A stretch of DNA of 64,000 nt from Ureibacillus sp. FSL W7-1570 (GCF_038593265.1 NZ_CP151979.1:1-64000); one strand, 5' to 3'; positions 37,303-45,755 are shown, counted from the first letter of the stretch. The notes: generated by a model from the sequence alone, not told the origin. Numbers and translations: made by a program.

Positions 37303-38208
37303 ATGAATAAAAGAAAAAAAGCGGTCATTGATCATGCTTTGCGATTGTTTGTAGAACATGGAATTGCGAAAACATCAATCCAACAAATCATTGAAAGAGC
37401 AGGGATTTCAAAAGGAACTTTTTACAATTACTTCTCTTCCAAAACGGAATGTATTGAAGCGATATTGGAGCAGGCGAGATATGATGCCTCACTTTTACGG
37501 GCCGAACTCATGATAGGAAAAGACCCTACGGATATCAACGTATTCGCCAACCAGATTGCTGTATTATGGAAGATTAATCAGGAATCCGGATTGGATGTGC
37601 TATACGAAGAAATTTTGCATTCAGGGGAAGACGAATTAAAAGAACTGGTTTTGCGTCATCGGATATTGGAGTTTGAATGGTTCCGATTGCGTTTGATTGA
37701 AGTTTACGGAGATGAAATGCGCAATTACGGGTTTGAAGCGGCAATATTATTTTATGGAATGTTTCAATATTTAACCTTCACCTGCAAAATTTCCAATCAC
37801 CATTCCATTTCTTTGGAGGAAATCGCTTCAATATTGTTGAAATATTTGGAAAAAATTATTGATATGATGATAAATGAAAAAACGGCAGTATTAAATGCCG
37901 ATAAAATAAATACCATTTTATCCATTTCGAAAAAACAATATCGTTTGGATATTTCAGAAATAAAAAAGAAACTGGAAGATCTGATCAAGGAAAATTTATC
38001 AAGCAATCAGAAAGAAATTACAATGGCCATCATCGAGGAATTCCATCGCGAATCTCCCCGGACCATTATACTCAATGCTTTATTGAAAGTTTTTATTGAC
38101 GAATTTAAAGGCTCCGAATTGGAACAGACAGTGAAAGAAATCGCAAGCCTTATTTGGTATGATGTGCGTTCAAAACAGTTGCGTCAAAAAAAGGCGCAAA
38201 AAGTTTGA
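37303..38208 (+). CDS. TetR/AcrR-family regulator (element cargo)
   Basis: This 301-residue protein has the TetR helix-turn-helix at about 8-53 (HALRLFVEHGIAKTSIQQIIERAGISKGTFYNYFSSKTECIEAIL) and a long C-terminal effector domain. It is divergent from the MFS exporter and inferred to repress it. A GAGG ribosome binding site precedes the ATG. A strong terminator follows. It is a different protein from the TetR-type gene at 20182, with a longer C-terminal half. Confidence 0.9.
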   Translation: MNKRKKAVIDHALRLFVEHGIAKTSIQQIIERAGISKGTFYNYFSSKTECIEAILEQARYDASLLRAELMIGKDPTDINVFANQIAVLWKINQESGLDVLYEEILHSGEDELKELVLRHRILEFEWFRLRLIEVYGDEMRNYGFEAAILFYGMFQYLTFTCKISNHHSISLEEIASILLKYLEKIIDMMINEKTAVLNADKINTILSISKKQYRLDISEIKKKLEDLIKENLSSNQKEITMAIIEEFHRESPRTIILNALLKVFIDEFKGSELEQTVKEIASLIWYDVRSKQLRQKKAQKV

Positions 38209-38245
38209 TCCCATTGACGAAGGAAGCGGGACACCTTCTAAAAAA

Positions 38246-38290
38246 ATGAGCTATTTTAGTAGACGCCAGCCACTAAAATAGCTCATTTTT
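38246..38290. terminator. Terminator between tetR-type gene and recombinase gene
   Basis: ATGAGCTATTTTAGT and ACTAAAATAGCTCAT form a perfect 15-bp stem followed by TTTTT. It lies between convergent genes and can act in both directions. Confidence 0.88.
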
Positions 38291-38327
38291 ATATGCCGTA
38301 CAAGAAGAGCCGTTCCGATGAAAAAGT

Positions 38328-39908
38328 TTAATTGATGTTCCCTTCAAAATAATCCGACAACCCGATATTCAATTCAATTTCAATTTCGTTTTTGCCTAAA
38401 TACACTTTATTGATTAATTTCGAGAGCAATGCTTTTTTATGATCCCCATCCGCTACTTCGAACTTTTGCGCCCAATGTTTCAATTCATTCGCCAAGAAAT
38501 TGACATCTGAACAGGTTTCCCGTTCTTTTTGCAATTCTTCCGTCAAAGAATGGATTAGCGCCGACTTTTCCTCCATTTGTTTTTCAATTGTTTCCAAGGC
38601 AAGAGAAAGCTGTTCCGGTGTAAATGCGCTCTCGCCGATCAAAGCCTTCCCGATTTCTAAATTCAGTTTTTCCTGCTGTTTCTTTAAATCAACGTACTCT
38701 TTTTTTAAATGTTTGATATTTTGTTCTTTCAGTTTTACTCTTTCAGCTTTCAAATGTTTGCCTGCTTCCAGGTATGGTTGAAGTTCGAATTGGGATAGGA
38801 TGGATTTGAGTTTATTGATAATGAGCGTGTCGTATTTTTTTCCACCCCATATGTTTTGACGGTGACGGCAATAAGTTTTGCCTTTGTTTAAAGGGCATCG
38901 GTATCGGTAAATGGCGGTTTTATGCCTTTTATCTTTTGAAGATTTGTAAAGGTAATTGGAAGTCAGCTTTGAACCGCAATATTTGCAATAGGCAAGGCCT
39001 GACAGCAGCAATTTTCCTGATCTCGGGATATCCGATTTGTCCTGTTCTTTCATGTTGCCGCGTCTAATTTTTCGGATTCGCTCAGCCTGATAAAACAATT
39101 CCTCAGGAAGGATTTGCAGTTTTTCGTTAAATGGCTGCGTTCCTCCTGCAGCCGTTTTATATCTTTTAAATCCGATATAAATGGGGTTGGACAGTATTCT
39201 TTGGATGGTGCTCACAGCAAAGATTTTGCCATCACGGTTACGATAGCCCTGTTCATTTAAATGATCGGCGATTTTTCGATAGCCCATATGTTTGTTTACA
39301 TATAAGTGGTAAATCAGCTTAATGATTTCCGATTCCATTTCGTCCGGCACCAATTCTTTTACACGGCGGTCTTTGTTTTTCCAATGCCGCTCTTCTGTTT
39401 CGACAATTTTATAGCCCAATGGTGCTGTTCCGCCTTGAAAATAGCCTTGTTCACTCAGTTGTTTTTTGGCTTCTTTCACCCGGATGGATGTTTTTTGGCT
39501 TTCCCCATCGGATTGCCAAAAACTGATATAATTCAGCAGTTTGTCGACATGGGATTCGATTTTCCGTTGCCCTTCTTTTACGGACCAGACTTCGATGCCA
39601 TGTTGAATCAGAAAATTGACCATGACCGGTGTTTCATCTTCCCGGCGTCCTAAACGGTCGAACATGAAAACCAGCAACACATCGAATTTTTTCTTTAAAG
39701 CTCCTTCTTTTAGTGCCGCCATTTCATCCCGCTCATTGACGGATTTTTTCCAGCCGGATACGCCCTTTTCGTACAACTCATTTGTGATGGTCCAATCGGG
39801 TTTGCCGTTGACGAATTCATGGCAGGCGTTTTTTTGCATAGGAATGTCTTCATCTGCGCTGACTTGTTGTTTTTTCGACACCCGGTAAAGGCACCAAACC
39901 CGTTTCAT
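38328..39908 (-). CDS. Large serine recombinase (integrase) of the element
   Basis: This 526-residue recombinase has the three parts of the large serine integrase class. The catalytic domain has nucleophile S11 in YRVSKKQQ and RLGRR at 85-89. A 'recombinase' domain (about 160-260: GGTAPLGYKIVE, GYRKIADHLNEQGYRNRDGK, RILSNPIYIGFKRY) follows. A zinc-ribbon has C308, C311, C338 and C347, and a long coiled coil runs at about 385-470. Such enzymes catalyse directional attP x attB insertion and, with a directionality factor, excision. It is inferred to act on the att sites at 35504 and 42454. The ATG at 39908 is favoured over a TTG six codons upstream. Confidence 0.93.
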   Translation of the reverse strand: MKRVWCLYRVSKKQQVSADEDIPMQKNACHEFVNGKPDWTITNELYEKGVSGWKKSVNERDEMAALKEGALKKKFDVLLVFMFDRLGRREDETPVMVNFLIQHGIEVWSVKEGQRKIESHVDKLLNYISFWQSDGESQKTSIRVKEAKKQLSEQGYFQGGTAPLGYKIVETEERHWKNKDRRVKELVPDEMESEIIKLIYHLYVNKHMGYRKIADHLNEQGYRNRDGKIFAVSTIQRILSNPIYIGFKRYKTAAGGTQPFNEKLQILPEELFYQAERIRKIRRGNMKEQDKSDIPRSGKLLLSGLAYCKYCGSKLTSNYLYKSSKDKRHKTAIYRYRCPLNKGKTYCRHRQNIWGGKKYDTLIINKLKSILSQFELQPYLEAGKHLKAERVKLKEQNIKHLKKEYVDLKKQQEKLNLEIGKALIGESAFTPEQLSLALETIEKQMEEKSALIHSLTEELQKERETCSDVNFLANELKHWAQKFEVADGDHKKALLSKLINKVYLGKNEIEIELNIGLSDYFEGNIN

Positions 39909-39929
39909 TACCACACACCCGTCCAAAAG

Positions 39930-40133
39930 TTATAATAGCTCCAGGAAAAAGGTTTTTAATGCATTGCGGGCTTCCTTTCTTTTCTCCTCATCTTTCGTGA
40001 ATTTCAGGTGTATTTTCACTTCGTTGTCTGATAAATCCGTTAAATAATCAAACCCATCATCGGATTTGTGCAAATATTTCACTCCGCCAATGACCATTTC
40101 ACCCGATTGCTTTGAAGGATTAACATCATTCAA
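39930..40133 (-). CDS. Small protein upstream of the serine recombinase (candidate directionality factor)
   Basis: This 67-residue acidic/basic protein of unknown family opens NDVNPSKQSGEMVIGGVKYLHKSDDG and ends in a charged helix (KFTKDEEKRKEARNALKTFFLELL). The TTG start at 40133 follows a GGGGGG site by about 6 bases. Its stop lies 21 bases before the recombinase ATG, so the two genes are probably co-transcribed. Small genes next to serine integrases sometimes encode excision factors; I suggest this only from position. Confidence 0.6.
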   Translation of the reverse strand: MNDVNPSKQSGEMVIGGVKYLHKSDDGFDYLTDLSDNEVKIHLKFTKDEEKRKEARNALKTFFLELL

Positions 40134-40246
40134 TCAAATCCCCCCGTTTTTTTAAGGTGTTAAATTGTATTCGTGCTGAATTGATAATATTAGTCATTTT
40201 CCGAAACGGAAATGTCGAAACGCCAAGTCGGAATCAACTTTTTTAC

Positions 40247-40302
40247 AAAAAAAGACCCCATAAAAGACCTGCACATGTGTGTACAGCTTCATGGGGCCAA
40301 TT
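40247..40302 (-). terminator. Terminator of the Old Yellow Enzyme gene
   Basis: On the minus strand CCCCAT and ATGGGG enclose a long loop with further pairing, followed by TTTTTTT. It lies 31 bases beyond the stop codon. The rest of 40134-40333 holds only promoter-like AT-rich DNA for the small gene. Confidence 0.65.
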
Positions 40303-40333
40303 TTTCCGTTTACTTATAATGAATCAGGAATCT

Positions 40334-41464
40334 TTAGCGTTCTTTCACCGGGAACCAGCCTGGTCTGGAAATGATTTGTTCCCATAATCCATCCGGAATG
40401 ATCAGTTCTTCCTGTTGGTCAGTGAAAATGACAATGGAGATTTCATCTTCCCTTCCTTCCTGGATTTTTTGCACCCAATCCGGATCCACAATCATTTCTC
40501 TGCCTATGGCAATGAGGTCAACCCCTGTTTCCAGCGCTTCTTTCGCATCGTCGGCAGTTATAATGGAACCGACGCCGATGAGTGGTACACGGCCGTTGAT
40601 GGTTTCAAGTAAATATTCAATCCGCGTTTTAGTGAAATCCTCGACGCCGACTCTTGGAGTGGAGCGGAAATCATTTAATGAAACATGCAGATAATCAAGT
40701 CCTTGATTTGCAAGTACATCAACAAAGACAAGAGTATCCGCCATTGTAATGCCAGGTGTTTCCGGTTCTTCCGGAGAGAAACGGTAACCGACGATGAAAG
40801 GGGATTTTGCATGTTGGTCGACAACGCTTTTTACTTTCTTGATGATTTCAAGCGGGAACGACATTCGTTTTTCAAGGGTGCCGCCATATTGGTCTTCCCG
40901 GCGGTTGGAATGTGGCGAGAAAAATTGATGAATCAGATAGCCGTTCGCCCCATGAATCTCAACGCCATCAAAACCGGCTTCAATCGCGCGGCGGGTCGCT
41001 TCACCAAATGCATCAATGATTTCTTCAATTTCTTGAATCGTCAAAGATCGGGGTGTTTCCGCCCCGGGTCTTTCAGCCGGAACCGCACTCGCGCTAACAA
41101 TATCTCCGTCCGGTACAAGTTCAGGCGGGCATAATCTTCCGCCGTGATGGATTTGAAGTATGGCTTTGGCTCCTTGTTGTTGAATCGCGGTTGCCACTTT
41201 TCTTAACCCCGGAATCATTTCATCACGATCTGCGGCAAATTGGCCGTGGAATGCTTTCCCATTTGGGGTTACATAAGCGCAAGCCGTGATGACTGCACTC
41301 ACGCCCGCAGATCTCCGGGCATAGTATTTTAATTCAATTTCTGAAACGGAGCCGTCCGGATTGGATGACCAGTGTGTCATTGGAGCAATGACGATGCGGT
41401 TTTTCAATGTCACACCATTCGGGAAGGTAAAAGGTGAAAATAAACTTTTAAATTTGTCCTTCAT
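40334..41464 (-). CDS. NADH:flavin oxidoreductase, Old Yellow Enzyme family
   Basis: This 376-residue FMN TIM-barrel enzyme matches the OYE family: LFSPFTFPNGVTLKNRIVIAPMTHWSSNPDG at the start, ILQIHHGGR (about 101-109), the active-site pair in VEIHGANGYLIHQFFSPHSNRREDQYGGTLEKR, and VGSIITADDAKEALETGVDLIAIGRE for phosphate binding. Members reduce activated C=C bonds, nitroesters or quinones. As cargo of the element it may detoxify electrophiles, alongside the exporter. A GGGGGAAAA site precedes the ATG. It is transcribed in the same direction as the recombinase. Confidence 0.92.
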   Translation of the reverse strand: MKDKFKSLFSPFTFPNGVTLKNRIVIAPMTHWSSNPDGSVSEIELKYYARRSAGVSAVITACAYVTPNGKAFHGQFAADRDEMIPGLRKVATAIQQQGAKAILQIHHGGRLCPPELVPDGDIVSASAVPAERPGAETPRSLTIQEIEEIIDAFGEATRRAIEAGFDGVEIHGANGYLIHQFFSPHSNRREDQYGGTLEKRMSFPLEIIKKVKSVVDQHAKSPFIVGYRFSPEEPETPGITMADTLVFVDVLANQGLDYLHVSLNDFRSTPRVGVEDFTKTRIEYLLETINGRVPLIGVGSIITADDAKEALETGVDLIAIGREMIVDPDWVQKIQEGREDEISIVIFTDQQEELIIPDGLWEQIISRPGWFPVKER

Positions 41465-41734
41465 AACTTTTCCCCCAATCAGTTATTTCACTCACTTTAA
41501 CGATACGCCTTTATTGGATAATTTTTCAAATATAACGCATAAAAAAAATGGAGAGTCCCCTGTTGGGCAGAGGTGAGGAACGGCTTCTTTAGGGCGTTAT
41601 TTCTTTACAAATATGATTTCTCCTTTAAGATATTCTGTAGTGAAAATACATATATTCGAACTGATGGCTTAATCCATTAAACCATCTTTTGTTAAAAAGA
41701 ATTTTTTTGATTGCATGTTGCAGAGGTGAGTCCG

Positions 41735-41947
41735 CTGATTCATTTTTTTGAAACGGTACAAGGAATAGCAACGTTCTTCTTATTATTTTGCGGGTATATC
41801 TATTACAGGCAATTAAAGAGAAAGAGGTTGGAGAAAAAGGTTTCGGCGTTTGAGAATGTAATGTATCTATTGACGGGCTTATCCGTATTCCTTTTTGCCG
41901 CCAGTTTTTTGCTTCTTTTTTTAGATGCCCTTTTTGAAGGCGAATGA
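41735..41947 (+). CDS. Small two-helix membrane protein in the element
   Basis: About 70 residues with two membrane segments (VQGIATFFLLFCGYIYY and VMYLLTGLSVFLFAASFLLLFLDALF) joined by a basic loop (RQLKRKRLEKK). Family not recognised. The start is uncertain: AGAGGTGAG at 41722-41730 is a good ribosome binding site, but the codons at a proper distance are CTG (41735) or ATT (41738). GTG 41726 overlaps the site and TTG 41711 has no site. A hairpin with a T-tract follows at about 41988-42018. Confidence 0.5.
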   Translation: MIHFFETVQGIATFFLLFCGYIYYRQLKRKRLEKKVSAFENVMYLLTGLSVFLFAASFLLLFLDALFEGE

Positions 41948-42132
41948 TTGAATGCCCGTTTGGAAGCTTCAGTCAGATCCGGCAATCAGGAGACTCCTTG
42001 AAAAAGGGGCTTTTTTTGTTTTTGGGCGGATTGGAATGTTTATTTTTGAAAATATGGCCAAGCAAAAATCAGGGAACTTTTTTTCCATTGATTCGTAGAA
42101 ATCACCAACCGTATTTTTAAGGGGGAATATTT

Positions 42133-42288
42133 ATGAAGCCAATCAATTTTAAGAATCCACATGTAGCAAGCTATCTTTTAATCGGGGTTGTATTTTTTAT
42201 GATCGGTTTTACAAAAGGGATCCTTTTCTTTCTCTTGGGGGCGATTTTTATTTTGTTAGGGATTCGGCAAAACGCCCGTTTATCTTAA
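42133..42288 (+). CDS. Very small membrane protein in the element
   Basis: A 51-residue reading frame from an ATG with AAGGGGGAA 6-7 bases upstream. It has two closely packed membrane segments (SYLLIGVVFFMIGF and GILFFLLGAIFILLGI) and a basic end (RQNARLS). The family was not recognised. The well-placed ribosome binding site and membrane pattern support it as a real gene. It lies about 140 bases inside the right end of the element. Confidence 0.6.
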   Translation: MKPINFKNPHVASYLLIGVVFFMIGFTKGILFFLLGAIFILLGIRQNARLS

Positions 42289-42427
42289 TCATCAATTGCT
42301 GCAAACATCGATTAGGGCCTTATTCCTGCCGTCAATGATCCCGAATCTTCCATCCTAACTGCCGGCCATCCCGGAATCAAAAGCCTATGTTGCCATCTGT
42401 ATTTAGGATGACCTTTCCTGGCATGAC

Positions 42428-42460
42428 AGTAGTGTCTTTTGTACCCTCGCGCTTTTGCAT
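42428..42460. other. attR of the integrated element
   Basis: The element arm AGTAGTGTCTTTTGTACCC (42428-42446) is followed by TCGCGCT and the core TTTGCAT (42454-42460). Host coding sequence of the split binding-protein gene begins immediately after the core. The arm is the reverse complement of 35513-35531 with one mismatch. Confidence 0.85.
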
Positions 42461-42912
42461 CCGGAACGGGGGAATTCGTACAACTATTTGAACCGACCGC
42501 AAGCGTTTTTGAAAAAGAAGGAATCGGCTATGTGGTGGCATCATTCGGTACGGAATCCGGGCATGTTCCATATACGGTGTTTATGGCGAAAGAAAGTTAC
42601 TTGAAGAAAAATCCGGAAGTGGCGGAGAAATTTACGAGAGCCATCAAAAAAGCGCAAGACTTTGTGTATGATGCTCCGGCGGAAGAAGTGGCAAAAGCCA
42701 TTCAGCCATTCTTTGAAGATACGGACGTTGAATTGATTGCACAAGTGGTGGAACGCTACCGCCAGCAGGAATCCTTTGCGAAGGATCCGATTTTGGATGA
42801 GGAAGAGTGGAACAACTTGCAGGATATCATGGAAGAAGTGGGGGAGCTTCCGATGCGCATGGATTACTCAAAACTGGTGGATACAACATTCGCCGAGAAG
42901 GTAACGAAGTGA
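42461..42912 (+). pseudogene. NitT/TauT-type ABC substrate-binding protein, C-terminal half
   Basis: This is the C-terminal 150 codons of the binding protein begun at 34973: SGTGEFVQLFEPTASVFEKEGIGYVVASFGTESGHVPYTVFMAKESYLKKNPEVAEKFTRAI and onward. Joining 34973-35510 to 42461-42912 gives one frame of 329 codons (TTT GCA T + CC GGA), so only the integrated element separates the halves. The frame opens leftwards into the element from 42439, but no proper start exists there. Two bases separate its stop from the ATPase gene. Confidence 0.9.
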
Positions 42913-42913
42913 T

Positions 42914-43678
42914 ATGAGTTTCTTGCTTGTTGATCACGTCAGCCATGCGTATTTTTCAAAGGATGCGGCAACGGAAGCGTTACAGGACATCCATTTGACC
43001 ATTGATGAAGGGGAATTCGTTTCCTTTATCGGGCCGAGCGGGTGCGGTAAAACAACCCTTCTCTCCATCATCGCCGGATTATTTCAGCCGACTTCAGGAA
43101 ATGTCTACATTGAAAATCAAAAGGTGTACGGAAATAAAGAGCTCTCCATCGGGTATATGTTGCAGCAGGATTATTTATTCCCGTGGAAAACCATCGAGGA
43201 AAATATCACCCTTGGATTAAAACTGGCGAATCAAGAGTATGATCGGCATATTGCGTCAAAGCTGCTGGAAGATGTGGGATTGCCATCCATCGAGAAAAAA
43301 TATCCCCGGGAATTATCGGGGGGGATGAGGCAAAGGGTGGCGCTCGCCAGAACCCTTGCGGTGGATCCGAAAGTGCTATTGCTGGATGAACCGTTTTCCG
43401 CCCTGGACTATCAATCCAAATTGAAGCTGGAAGATTTGGTATCCAACATGTTAAAAGCGTACAATAAAACGGCCATTCTTGTGACCCATGACATCGGGGA
43501 AGCCATTGCGATGAGCGACCGCATTTTCTTATTTTCCAGAAGACCCGGACGAATCCATCAAACCTTTGAAGTGCCGGAAGAAATCAGAAACTTGACTCCT
43601 TTTGAAGCAAGAAGCCATTCAAGCTATTCACCATTATTTCAACAAATTTGGAAGGAGCTTGAAAGCCTTGAACATTAA
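42914..43678 (+). CDS. NitT/TauT-type ABC transporter ATP-binding protein
   Basis: This 254-residue ATPase belongs to the SsuB/TauB/ThiZ type. Walker A is GPSGCGKTT (about 39-47), the Q-loop is [16 protein letters not shown], the signature is [15 protein letters not shown], Walker B is [12 protein letters not shown] and the switch is VTHDIGEA. The substrate is unknown; the class imports sulfonates, nitrate, or thiamine-related pyrimidines. It starts 2 bases after the split binding-protein gene and overlaps the permease gene by 11 bases. With the binding protein broken, its transcription may depend on promoters inside the element. Confidence 0.92.
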   Translation: MSFLLVDHVSHAYFSKDAATEALQDIHLTIDEGEFVSFIGPSGCGKTTLLSIIAGLFQPTSGNVYIENQKVYGNKELSIGYMLQQDYLFPWKTIEENITLGLKLANQEYDRHIASKLLEDVGLPSIEKKYPRELSGGMRQRVALARTLAVDPKVLLLDEPFSALDYQSKLKLEDLVSNMLKAYNKTAILVTHDIGEAIAMSDRIFLFSRRPGRIHQTFEVPEEIRNLTPFEARSHSSYSPLFQQIWKELESLEH

Positions 43679-44462
43679 AGAACTCCATCTGGCATATAAG
43701 AAAAGATTGGCGAAGGAAAAACGATGGATTCGATTTTACCAGTTGTTCATCCTGATCGGCTTTTTTGCCATATGGGAAGCCGCCTCTTCCAACCGCTGGA
43801 TTGATCCGCTCATATTCAGCGCGCCTTCGAGGATTTTCCGGTTACTGATGAACATGATTTCGGATGGCACGATTTTTATCCACATGAACTATACATTGTT
43901 TGAAACGGTTCTCGGGTTTATTTTGGGGACGCTCGTAGGCACGGTTTTGGCGGCCATTCTTTGGTGGTTCCCGACTTTTTCCAAAATTTTGGACCCGTAT
44001 TTGGTTGTGTTGAATTCCATGCCGAAAGTCGCACTTGGACCGATTTTGATTGTTGCTCTCGGTCCAGGGATGACATCCATCATCACAATGGGGGCCATCA
44101 TCTCCGTCATCATTTCCACCATCGTCATTTACACATCTTTCCGCAACGTGGATGCCAACTATCTGAAAGTGTTGCAAACCTTCAATGCGACGAAATGGCA
44201 AATGTTCAAAGAAGCGATTTTGCCCGCCTCTTTTCCGACAATCATCTCCACATTAAAAGTGAATGTGGGATTGTCTTGGGTAGGGGTCATTGTCGGCGAA
44301 TTCCTCGTTTCTTCCCAGGGGCTCGGCTATTTGATCATTTATGGATTCCAAGTGTTCAACTTCAATCTCGTATTAATGTCGCTCCTCATCATTGCCATCT
44401 TCGCAACACTCATGTACCAGCTGGTGGAAATGCTGGAGAGACGATTGATCAAAAATGAGTAA
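43668..44462 (+). CDS. NitT/TauT-type ABC transporter permease
   Basis: This 264-residue membrane component has about six membrane segments and the coupling motif [55 protein letters not shown], typical of SsuC/TauC permeases. The TTG at 43668 is selected because GGAAGGAG lies 10 bases upstream. A TTG at 43659 is too close, and longer frames run back into the ATPase gene. A clear terminator follows. Confidence 0.9.
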   Translation: MNIKELHLAYKKRLAKEKRWIRFYQLFILIGFFAIWEAASSNRWIDPLIFSAPSRIFRLLMNMISDGTIFIHMNYTLFETVLGFILGTLVGTVLAAILWWFPTFSKILDPYLVVLNSMPKVALGPILIVALGPGMTSIITMGAIISVIISTIVIYTSFRNVDANYLKVLQTFNATKWQMFKEAILPASFPTIISTLKVNVGLSWVGVIVGEFLVSSQGLGYLIIYGFQVFNFNLVLMSLLIIAIFATLMYQLVEMLERRLIKNE

Positions 44463-44507
44463 TCCATCATGCAACATTTTGTTCATCCTTAAGAATAAAA
44501 AATATAA

Positions 44508-44550
44508 CCTATTATGAAATTCCATTTTGGATTTCATAATAGGCCATTTT
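44508..44550. terminator. Terminator between the ABC permease gene and ylaI
   Basis: CCTATTATGAAAT and ATTTCATAATAGG form a perfect 13-bp stem followed by CCATTTTTTT. It lies between convergent genes. Confidence 0.87.
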
Positions 44551-44570
44551 TTTGCGGGAAAATGATATTG

Positions 44571-44774
44571 TCATAGTTCTTCATCAATGCTTGAAGAGCT
44601 GCGGAAGAAACGGAATTTGCCCGTCGCCAGTCTCTCCAGCGTTTTTGTTGTAATGCGATCATGGCAAGTTTCACACATGTATGTGTGGATCGGCCGATTT
44701 CTTAATCTTTTAGCCAGTGGTGAGTCGTCTTCCAGTTCATGGATGGAATCACAAATTACACATTGGACACGCAT
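44571..44774 (-). CDS. ylaI: Zinc-ribbon protein YlaI (DUF2197)
   Basis: This 67-residue protein has two CxxC pairs (C5/C8 and C34/C37), suggesting a zinc knuckle. AKRLRNRPIHTYMCETCHDRI is the family signature. Function is unknown. It keeps the ylaH-ylaI-ylaN gene order of B. subtilis, although the ylaI-to-ylaH distance here holds the transporter and the integrated element. It follows the 44785 gene on the same strand by about 10 bases. Confidence 0.87.
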   Translation of the reverse strand: MRVQCVICDSIHELEDDSPLAKRLRNRPIHTYMCETCHDRITTKTLERLATGKFRFFRSSSSIDEEL

Positions 44775-44784
44775 AGGTTAAATC

Positions 44785-45285
44785 CTATTCCACCCGAATC
44801 GCTGCAATGTTTTTGATTGGGTTGTCCAAATTGGAACCGTCACCAAAAATAATATGAACAGGCCCATCCTCTGTCAGCGGCTTACCATCTTGGCTAAATT
44901 TGAAAATCAATTTGTATGCATCATCGATTGCAAAAGCGTGCTCTGTGCCATCTTTGCATTCAAAGACCACTTTTGTTGCATCTTCTTCGATTTCGGCATT
45001 GTTAAGGAAATATTTTATTTCCATGCCGAACGTACCGGTTTGCATCCCTTTCCGGTCAAATTTTCTTTCCGTTTTTAAAGTAGGAGGGAATGTTGCACCT
45101 TCCATAATTTCACGGGACCAATGTTCGCCCATTTTAAACAAGTATTTTAAATCTTCGTCCTCATTTTCTTTTGGTTTTGTAAAATATGTTTTCAAATCAA
45201 TTCTTCGATCGTCAAAAATCCACACGGATGGATCCAACGTCAATTTATATTTCACTTTTCCTTTAATTGGAATGATGCTTTCCAT
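44785..45285 (-). CDS. Conserved protein of unknown function
   Basis: 166 residues without signal peptide or membrane segment, rich in beta-strand-like stretches (GKVKYKLTLDPSVWIFDDRRIDLKTYF, AFAIDDAYKLIFKFSQDGKPLTEDGPVHIIFGDGSNLDNPIKNIAAIRV). The C-terminal part faintly recalls molybdopterin-oxidoreductase-type beta domains, but I cannot name the family. A GGGGGAGAA site precedes the ATG. It is probably co-transcribed with ylaI. Its full intact frame and ribosome binding site make it a real gene. Confidence 0.8.
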   Translation of the reverse strand: MESIIPIKGKVKYKLTLDPSVWIFDDRRIDLKTYFTKPKENEDEDLKYLFKMGEHWSREIMEGATFPPTLKTERKFDRKGMQTGTFGMEIKYFLNNAEIEEDATKVVFECKDGTEHAFAIDDAYKLIFKFSQDGKPLTEDGPVHIIFGDGSNLDNPIKNIAAIRVE

Positions 45286-45461
45286 CAGAATTCTCCCCCT
45301 TAACTATTTTACATATATCAGTATACAGTTAGATTTTCACATAATAAAGAAATAATCATTTCTAACTGTTCTATCTTGTGTTGCCACTTGCATTTTTATT
45401 TGCTAAAAGATAAACTTTATTAAGATAGAATAGAAGAAATTACATTAATGGGGGCGTCCTC

Positions 45462-45755
45462 ATGGAGAAAAAAACTCAAGCTTCCTTCCAGGAAAAAGCG
45501 TTGGAATTGCTGCTTGAAGATGCAGATAAAATAGCGCGTTTGATCAAAGTGCAAATGGATCATTTGACGATGCCGCAATGTCCTTTGTACGAAGAAGTTC
45601 TGGATACACAAATGTTTGGTTTGTCCCGGGAAATCGATTTCGCCGTGAAATTGGGATTAATTGAACGTGAACAAGGAAGAAAGATTTTGGATACATTAGA
45701 AAAAGAATTGTCCTTGTTACATGAAGCATATACAAACGCAAACTCGAACAAGTAA
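45462..45755 (+). CDS. ylaN: UPF0358 protein YlaN
   Basis: This 97-residue helical protein matches Yla[60 protein letters not shown]. In B. subtilis and staphylococci it is needed for growth at low iron and is linked to Fur. It is upstream of ftsW, as in B. subtilis, but a terminator lies between. Its start follows GGGGGCG by 9 bases. Confidence 0.93.
   Translation: MEKKTQASFQEKALELLLEDADKIARLIKVQMDHLTMPQCPLYEEVLDTQMFGLSREIDFAVKLGLIEREQGRKILDTLEKELSLLHEAYTNANSNK

Larger units (their letters stand above)
35511..42460. mobile_element. 6.95-kb integrated element with large serine recombinase and efflux cargo
   Basis: The element splits an ABC binding-protein gene. Both junctions carry TTTGCAT. 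The inner ends carry 19-nt inverted arms differing at one base. Rejoined, the ends give an attP with 16 bases between the arms, whose centre falls on the TT of TTTGCAT, as expected for large serine integrases that cut at a central dinucleotide. Contents: MFS exporter, TetR regulator, serine recombinase, a small upstream gene, an Old Yellow Enzyme homologue and two small membrane proteins. No relaxase, replication or phage structural gene is present, so transfer would need a helper. Confidence 0.88.

Noticed and set aside
35511-42460. Element as a prophage or conjugative transposon
   Set aside because: No capsid, portal, terminase, relaxase, coupling protein or replication gene is encoded; only the recombinase and cargo are seen.
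42439-42460. TTG start at 42439 for the C-terminal binding-protein half
   Set aside because: The codon lies in the element's att arm with no ribosome binding site. The frame is open there only by chance of the junction.
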